Shown here: one piece after another, positions 1-10,726 of the stretch
How positions within the stretch are numbered: position 1 is the stretch's first letter
How the letters are laid out: every line of letters begins with the position of its first letter
Assembly (NCBI RefSeq): GCF_963259705.1
Contig: NC_081847.1
Span: 89,112,546 to 89,176,545 of the forward strand
Length of the DNA stretch: 64,000 nt
From: Myotis daubentonii
Taxonomy: Eukaryota > Chordata > Mammalia > Chiroptera > Vespertilionidae
Direction: 5' to 3'
Program-made: the position numbers and the translations under genes
Notes under the pieces: generated by a model
Database searches by the model: none
The model's input: the letters and a program-made list of their open reading frames with translations, nothing else
Told to the model about the DNA's origin: nothing

Positions 1-231
1 CATTTATTTTCTCAACGGACCATAAACAAAACACAAATGCTTCAGATGAAACTTCAGTGCAAATGTCACAGTGGAGATCGAAAAAAAGCCAGCTGGAGAG
101 TCCAGTGCTTCTCATCTACTCACTTAGCTGCTCCAACTCTTTTAAGCCCATTTTTTACTGTTTTAGGGCTGAATGTATTTGTTGTTGTTTTGCCCAAAAA
201 TACAGAATATCATGATGCATGGCACCAAAAA
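1..231. other. No recognised feature
   Basis: This is AT-rich unique-looking sequence. I see no repeat family, splice pattern or convincing coding frame. It ends at the A that flanks the first Helitron. Confidence 0.5.
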
Positions 232-941
232 TCCTATATAATAAAAGGAAAATATGCAAATAGACCGAATGCAGAACTGAACCAATCGCTATGATGTACG
301 CATGGAACATGGTGGGCATGGGCAGCAGGTGGCAGAGTGCAGAACATGGCGGGTGTCGGCTATGGCAGGATGGTGGAGCAGGTGAGCAGGAGCACCAGAC
401 CAAGGTGGGGCACCGGTCACAGTCATCGGGATGAGCCTCTGGTGGTTACTGAAAATTCTTTGCTCCCATGCTCCACGGTCCCACCCAGTGCTCCCACCTG
501 CTGCCGGTGCTGGCCCTGCTCACACCCGCTGCTGGCACCAGAGCCTCTGTTCGCACCCACTGCCAGCACCAGCCCTGCTCACACCCGCAGTGGCACCAGT
601 CCTGATTGCTCAGCACCATCAGTGGGTGCGAGCAGTGGCTGCCAGCCCCAATTGCTCCTGAGGACTTCTTCACCTCCCCCTGCTCCTGAGGGGTGATCGG
701 GGCCAGCAGCTGCTGCTCGCACTTGCTGATGGCGCTGGCCCCAATTGCTCTGCACTGTCAGCGTGTGGGAGCTGCAGCAGCCAGAGCGGGGCTGCTGGCA
801 GACAGGGGACCAGGGCTGGGCTTGGCGGGAGGGGCCAGGCAGGGGTGCAGAGGATGGGCTGAGACCCACCCCTGTGCCCACCACAGTCTCGTGGCCCACA
901 GTTCCTTTCAAGATGCACAAATTTGTGCACTGGGCCCCTAG
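232..941 (+). mobile_element. Non-autonomous HeliBat-type Helitron
   Basis: The element begins TCCTATATAATAAAAGG and is preceded by A. It ends in a short hairpin (gcacaaatttgtgc) followed by GGGCCCCTAG and a flanking T, which is the A|T insertion rule of Helitrons. It is about 710 bp, with a GC-rich interior unlike the AT-rich flanks. The interior carries an imperfect direct duplication of about 60 bp (around 502-541 and 562-601, sharing 'ccctgctcacacccgc'). No Rep/helicase coding is present, so it must have moved in trans. Short open frames inside it on both strands follow from GC content and are not genes. Confidence 0.9.
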
Positions 942-2718
942 TATTGAATAAATAGGAAACAAAAGTAACAAATACATTTAATCAATGTAGATAACCAATC
1001 CAAATAATTAAGAGGAAAAAAAGTGCTATTTATTGAAGATGAATTATCTGAAGAGCTATCCACATTATCTCAGGGAAATGTCAAATTTTTCCTTGATTTT
1101 TAAAACAAACATAATGTTTTTAATATTGCCAAAGGGACCTGTTACAAAGTGGAAAGCTTAGTCAAAACAATTTTATTTATGTGAAATTAGTTTGTCTAAC
1201 TTATTTCCCACTGAAATTACCTTTTACATATATCCAAACACCCTAAATCTCCTATATACCGACAGGAACCATGTTAACAAGTGCACATTTTAATTTAAAA
1301 GTAGTTAATCCCCACAATAAACGCCATATAATTATTTGATGCTGTGAAGCATTGTATTTTATGAAAAACTAAATGAACAAAACAAAACACCAGGGGGAAA
1401 TGAAACCAAACTAACCAAATTGTAATCTTTAAATCTGTAAAACCAATATGTGAGTAGATCCATAATTAAAATTCATTATTGGAAATAATGGTATTTTACC
1501 TTTTAGGGGATACATTTTGAGATAGTTCAAAGTGATAATATATTTACTAATATGAGGTGATAATACATGTACCAATATGCAAGTTATCTTTGTTAATTAT
1601 GATGCTTATCTTTTATTTGTGCCACAAATACCATGTATGATTCTCCTGTTTATTTTTCTCCTTTTTATCCCTGACCTGCATCACCAGATCAGCTTGAACA
1701 TTCGTCATGGTTTCAATACATTTTCATTTACACACTGCTCTTACTTTTCCCTTTTATGTCAATCAGCTAGACTGAAAGGAACAGGAGTACCGAGCATTTC
1801 ACAATGTTTTGCTGTAACTACAAGCCTTATTTTGTACCTGGTTCTTAACCTATGCTCAGTATTGTTTGTGCTTCCCACCAGACATACATGACAATTTCCT
1901 GATTTTGAAATTGTCATTTTTTTTTAATTTGCACAAAACTCAAAAAGCATTTTAAGATTCTCAAGGACAGGGTCTATGATGAAAACCCTGTCCTTCTTTC
2001 CCCCCACCCCTAGAGCAACAAGCATAGTTATCTTTCATAGGAGGTGCTTTGGAAAATGCTCGGAGGCATAAGATGAGGAGCATAGCAAGGAAAATTAGAA
2101 AATTCTACTACTGGGTCTATGCAGCATATAGAAACACTTTGTAAAGCTTGTCAATACTTTTTACAGAGCATGTTTTTTGTATGTTTTATGTGAACAAACT
2201 GAACTGGACATCCTTGATGCCTTGCTTTTGCTATTGGTGTACATATATTTTTCTTTGTATGTTTAAGACAAACCAAAAAATATTTTTGGATGACAGAATT
2301 ACATTATGTAAGCATATTCATTTAAGTATTATGATCCATACTAGTATGGAATATTTCTCTTTATAATGATATTTCTTCAGTTTAACAAAGAAAATAATTG
2401 TAACTCCACTCGTCTGTATCTGTGCCTTAAATGTTTAGAAGAACAGACTCTCAGCATTTAGAACACATTTTACAGTTTACATTAAAGGAAATAGTGGATA
2501 TTTAAAAATCTGCATTTTTCCTTCAAAGAACATAGACACAATTTACTTATTTTATAGATGTAGAGTGAATACTTTAGGATTATACCCAGAGCATATGTAA
2601 AGTATTCTGTTCTAAATGCTCACTGTGCTTTTCTTACCATCATTCATAGTATATTCTCCAGCCCAGTATTATTCACCCTCCTTGAACTCATATGAAAGAC
2701 CCTTAGAAAAACTGTCTT
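942..2718. other. AT-rich unique DNA, no recognised feature
   Basis: I see no recognisable repeat or exon. The open frames here (for example 1577-1891 plus) are hydrophobic and T-rich with no family resemblance, and I treat them as chance. Confidence 0.45.
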
Positions 2719-2722
2719 AAAA

Positions 2723-2938
2723 CCTAGTCGGTGTGGCTCAGTGGTTGAGCATCAACCTATGAACCAGGAGGTCACGATTCGATTCCTGGTCAGGGCACAG
2801 GCCCGGGTTGCCAGGTCCATCCCATTGGGGGGAAATGCAGGAGGCAGCCAATCAATTGCTTCTCATCATTGATGTTTCTATTTCTCCCTCTCCCTTCCTC
2901 TCTGAAATAAATAAAAATATATTTTAAAAACAAACAAA
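2723..2938 (+). mobile_element. Ves SINE
   Basis: The tRNA-like head (ggctcagtgg, then gattcgattcctgg as B box) is followed by the Ves body 'aggaggcagccaatca' and a tail ending in ataaaaatatattttaaaa. It is flanked by the direct repeat 'aaaacctagtc' (2719-2729 and about 2937-2947), which marks an L1-type target-primed insertion. The 'gttgagcatcaacctatgaaccagg' head marks it as a different Ves subfamily from the 'atagagcgtcagcctg' copies elsewhere in the window. Confidence 0.93.
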
Positions 2939-3232
2939 AACCTAGTCACATAATGTGATCTTTTATTACCTAATCGTTTTATATGTGTTAGACATCAGGA
3001 TTGTCCACTCTTTCACCAGGATTGTGAACTCCTTATCCTATATATCTCTTATATATTTCACATATCTTGTAGTTGTTCAGTAAATACTTGCTGATTGCCT
3101 TGATTAACTAAAAATAGGTTACTGTTTTGACATGACATTGCCCCAAATATGAAAGTGATGTGTTCTCTATTTACTATTAATCTCCATGCATTTTCAGATC
3201 TTTGACTATATATTCCTAGTACAGCATTAAAA

Positions 3233-3531
3233 TCCTATCTAATAAAGGCAGAATATGCAAATTGATGTGACAATGATGGTGGTGCCCAGAGCCAATAAGG
3301 AGGGAATATGCAAATTGATGCGACAAAGATGGCATTGGCTGGGCCCCAGACACTTGCTATGGGGGGGGGGGAGGGGGGAGGGAGCTACAGGAGGGCGGCA
3401 GGGCTGGAGAGAAGGTGGAAGGTGGCGGCCAGAGCGAAGGCCTGGGTCCTGGGTGCTGGAGGAAGCTGGTGCCGGCAGCCAGGGGAAGGAAGGCCTATTC
3501 TTGCACGAATCTTCATGTATTAGGCCTCTAG
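3233..3531 (+). mobile_element. Short non-autonomous Helitron
   Basis: The 5' end TCCTATCTAATAAAGG follows an A. The 3' end is a decayed hairpin (gcacgaatcttcatgta) followed by TAGGCCTCTAG and a flanking T. It is about 299 bp. The motif aatatgcaaattgatg occurs twice, near 3252 and 3305, so the 5' subterminal region is duplicated with a period of about 53 bp. A G-rich run (3361-3380) lies inside. Its 3' half resembles the copy at 16905-17082. Confidence 0.88.
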
Positions 3532-3544
3532 TTTTTATAATAAT

Positions 3545-4425
3545 GACTTAAAGTTTGATAATAGAAATCTTCCTTCTATATCTATAAATAAATAAATAAA
3601 TGAAAATTAAACCCACATCAGTTTGTTGTTTAGTTACAAGGAGTAATTATCACCCTCAAGTTTCTACCTTAAACAGATGGGGTTACCATAGTATTATTTA
3701 TTTGAGGTAATGTAATTTTACTTCTTACTTTAAGAAATTTTACAAAACAATATGGAGGTATTTAAGTATAAAGGATTTTCTTTCATTGACATTTTTTCTC
3801 AGTGTTGTACATTTTTCATAATCTAAAAATGTAAGCTGATTTATTTTCCCAATTATATGCTCATCATGCTACAAAATGGCTTATATTTGTTCAAAGAAAA
3901 TGAACAAATATTTCAACAATGCAAGTATTTATTGACTGACTAATGTATATTTAAACACATTTGTTTAACAATAGTTCATGTCAAAGAGCTGCAATCTACA
4001 ATCAACAGTCTTTAGGAAAATCAAACTTACCACCGTAGTTTTTCTTTGTAAAATAAAAGTCTCAATTATAATTTTCTTCATGTCCTGAATAGTAAACCAA
4101 ATACCAACACTAGGACCTGCTGGACTGCTCCCTCCACTTCATCTGATGTGAAAACATGGCTGGTCCTTTAGCCTCTTGGCTGGGATTCTTGTTCCAAGGC
4201 AGTGGCAGCAGATTTGGCTGCTTCTCCTATTTGCACTGCTTCTGAGATGCCTCTAACCTGCGAAACCTTCCTGAGATAAGCAATCCTCAGTCACCCAGAA
4301 CAGCATCCACCTGTGGGCTTTACACTAGCAACAGGAGCACTGAAATAGCTAAAAGATTGTTTTAAGCGTCATTTCGTGAAAGGTCAATAAAAACGTTGCT
4401 GGCCTTATTTAACGCTTATTTTATG
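3545..4425. other. AT-rich unique DNA, no recognised feature
   Basis: There is a short (aaat)n run near 3588-3602. Nothing else is recognisable. Confidence 0.4.
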
Positions 4426-4431
4426 GTCACT

Positions 4432-4478
4432 ACGTGTGTGCGTGTGTGTATGTGCGTGTGTGTGTGTGTGTGTGTGTT
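4432..4478. repeat. (GT)n microsatellite
   Basis: An alternating GT tract with a few A or C interruptions. It is a simple sequence repeat with no coding content. Confidence 0.95.
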
Positions 4479-4980
4479 AACTTTCAATATTCGTAATGAA
4501 CCCATTATCCAGCTGTAGCAATTATTAACCCAAAGCCAAACACCTCCACATACTCACTCATCTCTCCTTTCACATTATTTTGAAGCACATCGTAGACATC
4601 ATATATATACTCGTCCATAAATATTTCAGCCTATCGTGCCATTTTAATTTGCAATTACATAATGGGTGTGGATAAAGCAGAATACCATACTACTTACGGT
4701 ATTGCAGATTTTACCTTGGCCCTTACTGCACACATGTACCCACTTAAAACCGGTGCGGGCAGCTACAAAACGGACATCGCACACACACAGAAGCACGAGA
4801 GCCCGTGTGCAGACAGCGAGCAAGGAGCTTAGGCCGTTCATCCTGGAGCCCCCGTCGCTTCTTCGGAGACGCTTCCTTCTTACCGTAGCGTTTGCTTCCG
4901 AGATGCCCGGGTCCGTCTTGTTCTGTGACTCCTCCAGGCCTTGCCACGTGGTCCAGGGTATTTTCTACCCCAAATCTTGG

Positions 4981-4997
4981 GGGGGGGGGGGCGTCCA

Positions 4998-5053
<56 letters not shown>
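4981..5053. repeat. Poly-G followed by (TC)n microsatellite
   Basis: A G run at 4979-4991 and then a pure TC tract of about 50 bp, inside the CpG-rich block. The arginine/glutamate repeat frame it creates on the minus strand is an artefact of the tract. Confidence 0.95.
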
Positions 5054-5055
<2 letters not shown>

Positions 5056-5524
5056 GGTGGATGGTCGGATGTCTGCTAATTTGCAGAGATGCTTACACGC
5101 CATAACCCACTGACAGAGTGGAGACACAGGCCCGCAGGTGACGCCGCCCGCCTGGCCCTCCCCATCCATCTCCCTCGTCTGCTCCAGGACGCCACGTGCA
5201 GCAGCTTCCCCTTCGCTCGCGGCTTCCCTTTCTGCAACTCCAGTTGCCAGCTGCCACCCAGGCCTGGAAATGTTCCCCCGAAAATAGACACAAACCACTT
5301 CCGAGTCCTCAATGGCCCGCCGATTCCAGCCGCGGGATGACCTCTCGCCATGACCTCTCGCGATGTCTCCCTGGGGACGCGCGTGCGCCGGTCGGGTTCT
5401 TACGTGGCAGCCATCTTGGGGCTGGTGTGGAAGTCACTGTCATGCCGCAGAGTCTTGGCCCCGAAGCGCGAGGGCCCGGTGCCGCCCCCGCCCCGCCAGA
5501 GGGACGCCGTCAAGCGTGTCCCCA

Positions 5525-5530
5525 GGTGAG
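5525..5530 (+). other. Candidate splice donor
   Basis: The sequence cccag|gtgagc matches the mammalian donor consensus, and a second gtgaga follows six bases later. It sits just downstream of the GC boxes and YY1-like site, where a first-exon boundary would be expected. Whether it is used is unknown. Confidence 0.35.
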
Positions 5531-5811
5531 CAGGTGAGAGGTCCCCGGCCGGGTGGCCTCGTCTCCCCGGCATCCTCCCAGGAGGGTGAGGACCAGGCAG
5601 GGAGGCGTTTGTAAGGGAGAGGCCGCGTCCACAGAGCTGGTCTTACCGCACTCTGCTCAGCGGTCTGTTTTATGGTTGGGCATCGCGGTGAGGCCTGTGT
5701 CTGGTTGATGCCTTCCGCTGTGTCTTGGTGCGCGTGCAGGAAGGGCAGTGTCTGTGGGGCTGGGGACCCATCCCCAGGGGCGCACGGGGGCCTGGGGACC
5801 CCGCAGCCAAG

Positions 5812-6135
5812 AGGGCCTCCTGCCCCCCGGCCTCCTGCCCCCGACCTCCTGCCCCCGGCCTCCTGCCCCCCGGCCTCCTGTCCCTGGCCTCCTGCACCCC
5901 GGCCTCCTGTCCCCCGGCCTCCAGCACCCCGGCCTCCTGCCCCCGACCTCCTGCCCCCCGGCCTCCTGCCCCCCGGCCTCCTGCCCCCGACCTCCTGCCC
6001 CCTGGCCTCCTGCCCCCGACCTCCTGCACTCCGGCCTCCTGCCCCCCGGCCTCCTGCCCCCGACCTCCTGCACTCCGGCCTCCTGTCCCCCGGCCTCCTG
6101 CACCCCGGCCTCCTGCCCCCCGGCCTCCTGCAGCT
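5812..6135. repeat. GC-rich minisatellite (VNTR), about 15-bp unit
   Basis: About 20 tandem copies of variants of 'ggcctcctgccccc', with ggcctcctg and gacctcctg as the two main unit types. The array is open in several frames on both strands (proline/serine/cysteine-rich on plus, glycine/arginine-rich on minus) because the unit contains no stop. These frames are not genes. The array lies just 3' of the CpG-rich promoter candidate. Confidence 0.95.
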
Positions 6136-6429
6136 CACACACATGGGGCCTCTCCTTGAGCGCAGCACCGTGTCTGCGGGGCCCGCCATCACCCCTGCCC
6201 TGTGGGTGTCAGTAGGTGCTTTCTGCTTCTAGCTGCATTCTAGTCACCGCCTAAGTCCGTCCCAACTTGTTATCGATTCCCTGCTGATAGACCCTGGATT
6301 GGTTAGTGTTTGGCACTTCTGCATAAAGCTCCAATGGATATTTATGTACAAGCAATATTTTTGAGGGTCTGTATTTTTTTTATCTCTTGAGTAAAGATGC
6401 CTGATTTATTTTATCTTGTTTGAATCTAC
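6136..6429. other. No recognised feature
   Basis: A transition from the GC-rich minisatellite to AT-rich DNA. Nothing is identifiable before the L1 fragment. Confidence 0.4.
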
Positions 6430-7125
6430 ATTTTCCGTTAAGTGCTTTGGTAGGTTATCCATTTCACGTAGCCATTAAAAAAAATCAGCTTTGGTTTTGT
6501 TAATTTTCTGTTTTGGGATGCTTTTTTTTATTGACTTCACTCTATATTCCTTCTTTTTGCTTATTTGAGGTTTAATTTACTCTTCCTAGTTTCTTACAGT
6601 GCTAATTTAGATGACTGACTCGAGACACTTCTTTTTTTTAAATATTAGAGTTTAATAGTTTTATCTCTAAGCACCGCTTTAGTTGCATCTCACATATTTT
6701 GATATCCCGCTGTTCATTTATATTCAGTTAAATTATTTTTCTAATTTTCCCAGGAATGTCTTTTTTGATTAATTTACTTAGAAGTGTGATTTTAATGTTC
6801 CTCTATGAAGGGGTGTTTCCAGACGTTGTTCTGTTGTCCATTTCTCATTTAATTCCATTGTGGACAGAAAACATACATTGAATGATTTCAATCTTGTTCA
6901 ACTTATTGAGCTTTATTTTATGGTCCAGAATATGATCTGTCCTAAAAAAATAATCTGTGTTCACTTGAAAGTACTTAATTTTCTCCTGTTTCTGACTAAA
7001 CAGTTCTGTAAGTTGCATTTAGGGCTAATTGGTTGGTAATATTTGTAGAGTCTTCTGTATCCTGGTTTTCTGTCTACTTTTATCCATTATTGACAGAGGA
7101 ATGTTGATATCTCCAACCATAATAG
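6430..7125 (-). mobile_element. L1 ORF2 fragment, antisense, decayed
   Basis: In this orientation the text follows the familiar reverse complement of mammalian L1 ORF2: a stretch like 'taattccattgtggacagaaaacatac', then 'ttttatggtccagaatatgatctgtc', then 'tttctgtctacttttatcc', ending near 'gttgatatctccaaccataatagttgtg'. Many stops and indels make it a dead fragment with no reverse-transcriptase frame. It probably belongs to an old L1M-type subfamily. Confidence 0.75.
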
Positions 7126-7137
7126 TTGTGTTCATTA

Positions 7138-7270
7138 TCTATCGCCGCATAGCAAATTGCTCCCAAGGTTAGTGGGTTAAAATGATGACACCTATTTATT
7201 AACTCTGAGTTTCTGGTTGCCAAGATTTTCTCTGAAGCTTGGGTTTTCATCAGTTTGACTGTGATGCACA
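7138..7270 (+). repeat. Fragment of old LTR-like repeat (same family as 25971 and 62725)
   Basis: It begins 'ttatctatcgccgcatagcaaattgc...ttagtgggttaaaatgatg...atttatta'. This is the head of an ancient mammalian repeat that I take to be a MaLR-type LTR. Two longer copies, at 25971 and 62725, share the same head. The class assignment is from memory of the family and is uncertain. Confidence 0.45.
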
Positions 7271-7549
7271 TATGAATGTTTTGTGCAGTCTTGAGTTCAT
7301 GGTTGTGATATAAGAAGTGATGGTTCTCAGGCTGAAGTCTACCAACGGTAAGTTAGGTGCTCTAGTCAAGTTTGTTTTCTGAAGGGAATGTCCATTCAGC
7401 CAGTGCCAAATGAGCTACAAAGTCAGTTATGCTGTGAGTTATACATTTGCTGTATAGGTGCATTGTTGTGACATATTGTTTAGCTTGGAACTAGAATTAT
7501 AGAAGTAATGATTTCTAGGACCACCAAAAGCTAGTTAAAAGAATGTTCC

Positions 7550-8300
7550 CAGTAGCTTTTTCATGATGGACAAAAATTCAAAACAACCCAAAAATCCATT
7601 AACAGGAAAATAAATAAACAAATTATGCTATAGTTATACAGTGGGCTACTCAGCAATATAAAAGAATAAACTGATCACTTCCTGTTTCAGATCTAACATG
7701 TAGAGAGCTTCAAAGTCACCACTTTTGTTGACTTTGAAAAAATTGAACAAATAGAAAATCAATGACTTCTCTTGGATCCCATTAGAGAGCTGAGATATCA
7801 GGGCAGACCATCACCCTGAAATCTTAAGAGATAGGCAGAAAACAGAGAATCACAGCCAAGATATACTTGGCTGCAACAGAAGCCATTAGAGCCATAACCT
7901 GGAAGGAAGACTTAAATATTAAGTTTGAAGAATTGTTAGAGGCTGAATGTGGATTAGTGTGAGCGAGAAATTCTTGGGGGCTGAATTTTGGGAGGACCCC
8001 ATAGTTTGAGAGGAGTCACTTCCAGGAACCCCTCCAAATTCTCATGCGGCAGATCCAGGGAAGAACCTCTTATAGAGATTTACTTGTGAAAGTCACAGCC
8101 CAGAGACACATGCCCTCACATTTAATAAACGGACCGATTCCCTGGAAGACACAGACTACCAAAACTCACACAAGGAAAATTTGATCATCTGAACAGGCCT
8201 ATATCTATTAAAGAAATTAAGTCAATAATTAATAACTCAACATAAAAATAAAGCCCCAGGTTCAGATGATTTCACTAGTGAATTCTACATTTAAAGAAAA
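7550..8300 (+). mobile_element. L1 debris, sense, mosaic
   Basis: About 7555-7680 resembles the L1 3' part ('catgatggacaaaaattcaaaacaaccc...cagtgggctactcagcaatataaaagaa'). About 8120-8300 resembles ORF2 ('gaccgattccctggaagacacagactaccaaaactcac...aggcctatatctattaaagaaatt...gaattctaca'). A shorter partial repeat of the latter recurs at about 8615-8670. The order differs from an intact L1, so this is more than one fragment or a rearranged one. All frames are broken. Confidence 0.65.
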
Positions 8301-8309
8301 AAAATGGTC

Positions 8310-9504
8310 CCAGTCACATTCTGGCTCCATCGAAGTAGTGGTTACTGAAGTCGGAGTTCGATTTTTGCTCTGAGCTAAGAAGAGCTCCTCCTAGGGGTCT
8401 TACTCCCTGTTCTCTCTTGCAAACTGGCTGGTCTGCATTTTAGCCTGTATCTTGAATATTCTCCCTAGGTTTTTTCACCTTAGCCTCCACTTTTCTTCAG
8501 AGCACCGTTGGGCTCAGACTTCTTTATTCTGTTTCAAATAAAATTAGTTCCTTTGGGAAGAGTTTAAGAGCAAATGTGTTATAGCCTCTCTCCCCCAAAT
8601 TTAATAACTTAGTAGAAATGGACCAATTTCTTGGAAGACACAAACTAGCAAAACTCACTGAAGGAAAATTCCCACTCCCACCCCTCTGCCCTCCAGGCAG
8701 ACTCTGTGGAGCTGAGGGTAGGAACAATGACAAGCTTCCTAATAACTGACACCCACTCTAAAAGCTGAGCACTCAGTGGGTGGGGCCAGCAGCCTGAGGA
8801 CCTCCCCATTAGCCTCTTCTGGTACAGAACCTCTGCTTCACAAGGAGGGAACGGGCAATTGTTGCTCCAGTATTCCCAGCATTACCAGCACTACAAGCAT
8901 ACTACATTCAAGGCAGAATCTCTGTTCCACTGGTGGGGGCTGGGTATAAGTAGGGAGCCCCACCTCTCAACCCTACTCAACAGGGACTTAGCCTCAGTAT
9001 CCCTGAGTCTTCCATGGGGAGTCTGTGTGCACACACTACATAGAAACTCGTTTTTGGACCTTCTTCTAGTGACCTTAACTACTCTTAAAATTAATGGTAA
9101 TCAGAATTTTGACTGTATGAGAGCTGAATACACATACACGCAAATAATATTATTTCTATTGCTATCTATTTTATGGTATTCTACTGTATGTATTTTTTAA
9201 CTAGAAAAGAACTAAGAAAGATTAGGTTTATATCAACATGTGGAAGGGAGAGTCTCTGAGGAGAGCAGAGGCTATGAGCAGGCAGAGTGCTTTTAATTAA
9301 TGATTAGGGCTATAAAATATTAGATTAATAGATTAGCAGGACCCGTATCTTTCTCATTATATTGTCAGAACAAAATACATAGTGTTAAATGTAGTTTTAA
9401 TATGCCGTTACTTAGATGGAGTCAGCATTCAGGCTGTTCCTGCAGTGTTTACTATAGCAGATTTTACATTGGTAACCTAAACACTTTATAAAACGCTGGC
9501 ACAG
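8310..9504. other. No gene recognised; short L1-like scrap only
   Basis: Apart from the L1-like scrap at about 8615-8670, I see no repeat family. The open frame at 8859-9200 (plus) has no recognisable family resemblance. Confidence 0.4.
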
Positions 9505-9711
9505 CCCTAGCCGGTTTGATCAGTGGATAGAGCGTCTGCCTGCAGACTGAAGGGTTCCGAGTTCATTTTTGGTCAAAGGTGTATGCCCGGGTTGCGGGCT
9601 CGAAACCCAGTAGGGGGTGTGCAGGAAGCAACCTATCAATGATTCTCTCTCATCATTGATGTTTCTATCTTTCCATTTCCCTTCCTCTCTGAAATCTAAA
9701 AATAAATAAAA
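9505..9711 (+). mobile_element. Ves SINE
   Basis: The head 'ccctagccggtttgatcagtggatagagcgtctgcctgcagactgaaggg' is followed by the standard Ves body (ggtgtgcaggaagcaacc, ctctctcatcattgatg) and a tail ending aaaataaataaaatg. The A box is mutated (ggctcag to gatcag) and the B box is degraded (agttcatttttgg), so internal Pol III promotion is probably lost. Confidence 0.92.
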
Positions 9712-9974
9712 TGATGACACAGACATGATGGTTTTTAATTTCTTATGACAATCCTGGACAGGAGATAAAATTGAGGGTCCATCCAACTGAGAGGCAGAGC
9801 CTAGGTTCAAATCCCCACCCCTTTCAGGTGCTTGCTTCACTTGATAATCTCCCAGACACTACTATTAACAAATAGAATTTCTTTACTCTGCTGCTGGATT
9901 ATCTCTAGAGTGACTGCATTTGGAGGTTAAAACCTGTGGGTCTGGTAAGACAATGAGATGCCAAGTTATTGTCT

Positions 9975-10350
9975 TTTTAGAATTTATCTTTATTGTTGAA
10001 AGTATTACAGGTGCCCCCCCCAATTTTTCCCCATTGACCTCCCCCATCCCGCACCCGACCTTCCCAGGCCTTCTTCACACTATTGTCTGTGTCCATGGGT
10101 TATAAATATATGCATATAAATTCCCCAGTTAATCTCTCTCCATCCCTCAACCCCTGCCTTCCCTTTGAGATTCTAGTCTGTTGCATGCTTCTATGTCTCT
10201 GGATCCATTTTGTTCATCAATTTATTTTGTTCTTTAAATTCTACCTGTGAGTGAGATCATGTGATACTTGTATTTCTCTGACTGGCTTATTTCTCTCAGC
10301 GTAATACTCTTCAGGTCCCTCCATGCTGTTTCAGAGGGTAAGAGATGCCA
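9975..10350 (-). mobile_element. L1 3' end, antisense
   Basis: The text begins 'aatttatctttattgttgaaagtattacagg', the reverse complement of the bat L1 3' terminus, and continues with 'ccccattgacctccc' and 'gactggcttatttctctcagcgtaatactcttcaggtccctccatgctg'. It matches the larger copy at 59953-60720. The Helitron at 10389 lies just beyond its inner end. Confidence 0.8.
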
Positions 10351-10388
10351 TAGTTTTTAACTCCTGTTTAAAGATAAATTGAGGCATA

Positions 10389-10726
10389 TCCTATATAATA
10401 AAAGCCTACTATGCAAATTGTCCTCTCGGGAGTTCGACCGCTCACTATGACGTATGCTGACCACCAGGGGGTGGCACAGAACATGGCAGGCGTCAGTGAA
10501 GCAGCGCTGGCAGTGGGTGGCAATGGAGGCACTGCTGGCCCCTATGGACCCTGACGAGAGTGGGACCATGGCAGGATGGTGGAGCAGGTGAGTGGGAGGT
10601 ACCAGGCCACGGGGTGCCAGGCAGGGCTGTGGGGCTGCGAGGCTGGGGGCTCACGCTGGGGCCCAATCCCCGCAGGCCACCCCGAGGGACCCCACCCATA
10701 CATGAATTCATGCACCGGGCCTCTAG
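10389..10726 (+). mobile_element. Non-autonomous HeliBat-type Helitron
   Basis: The 5' end TCCTATATAATAAAAGCC follows A, with gcaaattgtcc downstream. The 3' end reads atgaattcatgcaccGGGCCTCTAG and then T. It is about 338 bp. The subterminal tract 'gctgaccaccagggggtggca' keeps the left arm of a hairpin that is complete in the copies at 40789 and 49117. There is no coding content. Confidence 0.92.

Larger units (their letters stand above)
4850..5720 (+). promoter_or_regulatory. CpG-rich block: candidate orphan promoter and first exon
   Basis: CpG is dense here; I count about 21 CpG in 5341-5520, whereas the flanks are CpG-poor. Visible elements are a CCACGTGG E-box (4944-4951), a CACGTG (5193-5198), an ETS-like acttccga (5297-5304), a YY1-like GCCATCTTGG (5410-5419) and a GC-box run ccgcccccgccccgcc (5482-5497). 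A strong splice donor, cccag|gtgagc, lies with its GT at 5526. This combination is typical of TATA-less CpG-island promoters with a first exon ending at 5525 on the plus strand. Several frames are open across it on both strands, as expected in CpG-rich DNA, and none is recognisable. No downstream exon was found, so it could serve a lncRNA, a gene beyond the window, or nothing. The strand rests only on the donor. Confidence 0.5.

Noticed and set aside
232..977. Overlapping frames of 68-132 codons on both strands as a captured gene
   Set aside because: They lie within a GC-rich Helitron interior with internal duplications. No exon-intron structure or known domain is visible, so gene capture is not supported by what I can see.
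4744..5298. 184-codon minus-strand frame over the CpG-rich block
   Set aside because: It reads through the TC tract as an Arg/Glu run, and the remainder resembles no protein I know. CpG-rich DNA is often open by chance.
5812..6135. Possible CRISPR-like array
   Set aside because: The units are contiguous without unique spacers, and the genome is mammalian. It is a minisatellite.
5440..6232. Long overlapping frames (up to 250 codons, Gly/Arg-rich on minus and Pro/Ser-rich on plus)
   Set aside because: They are created by a stop-free 15-bp tandem repeat that is open in several frames on both strands. Composition follows the repeat unit, and no domain is present.
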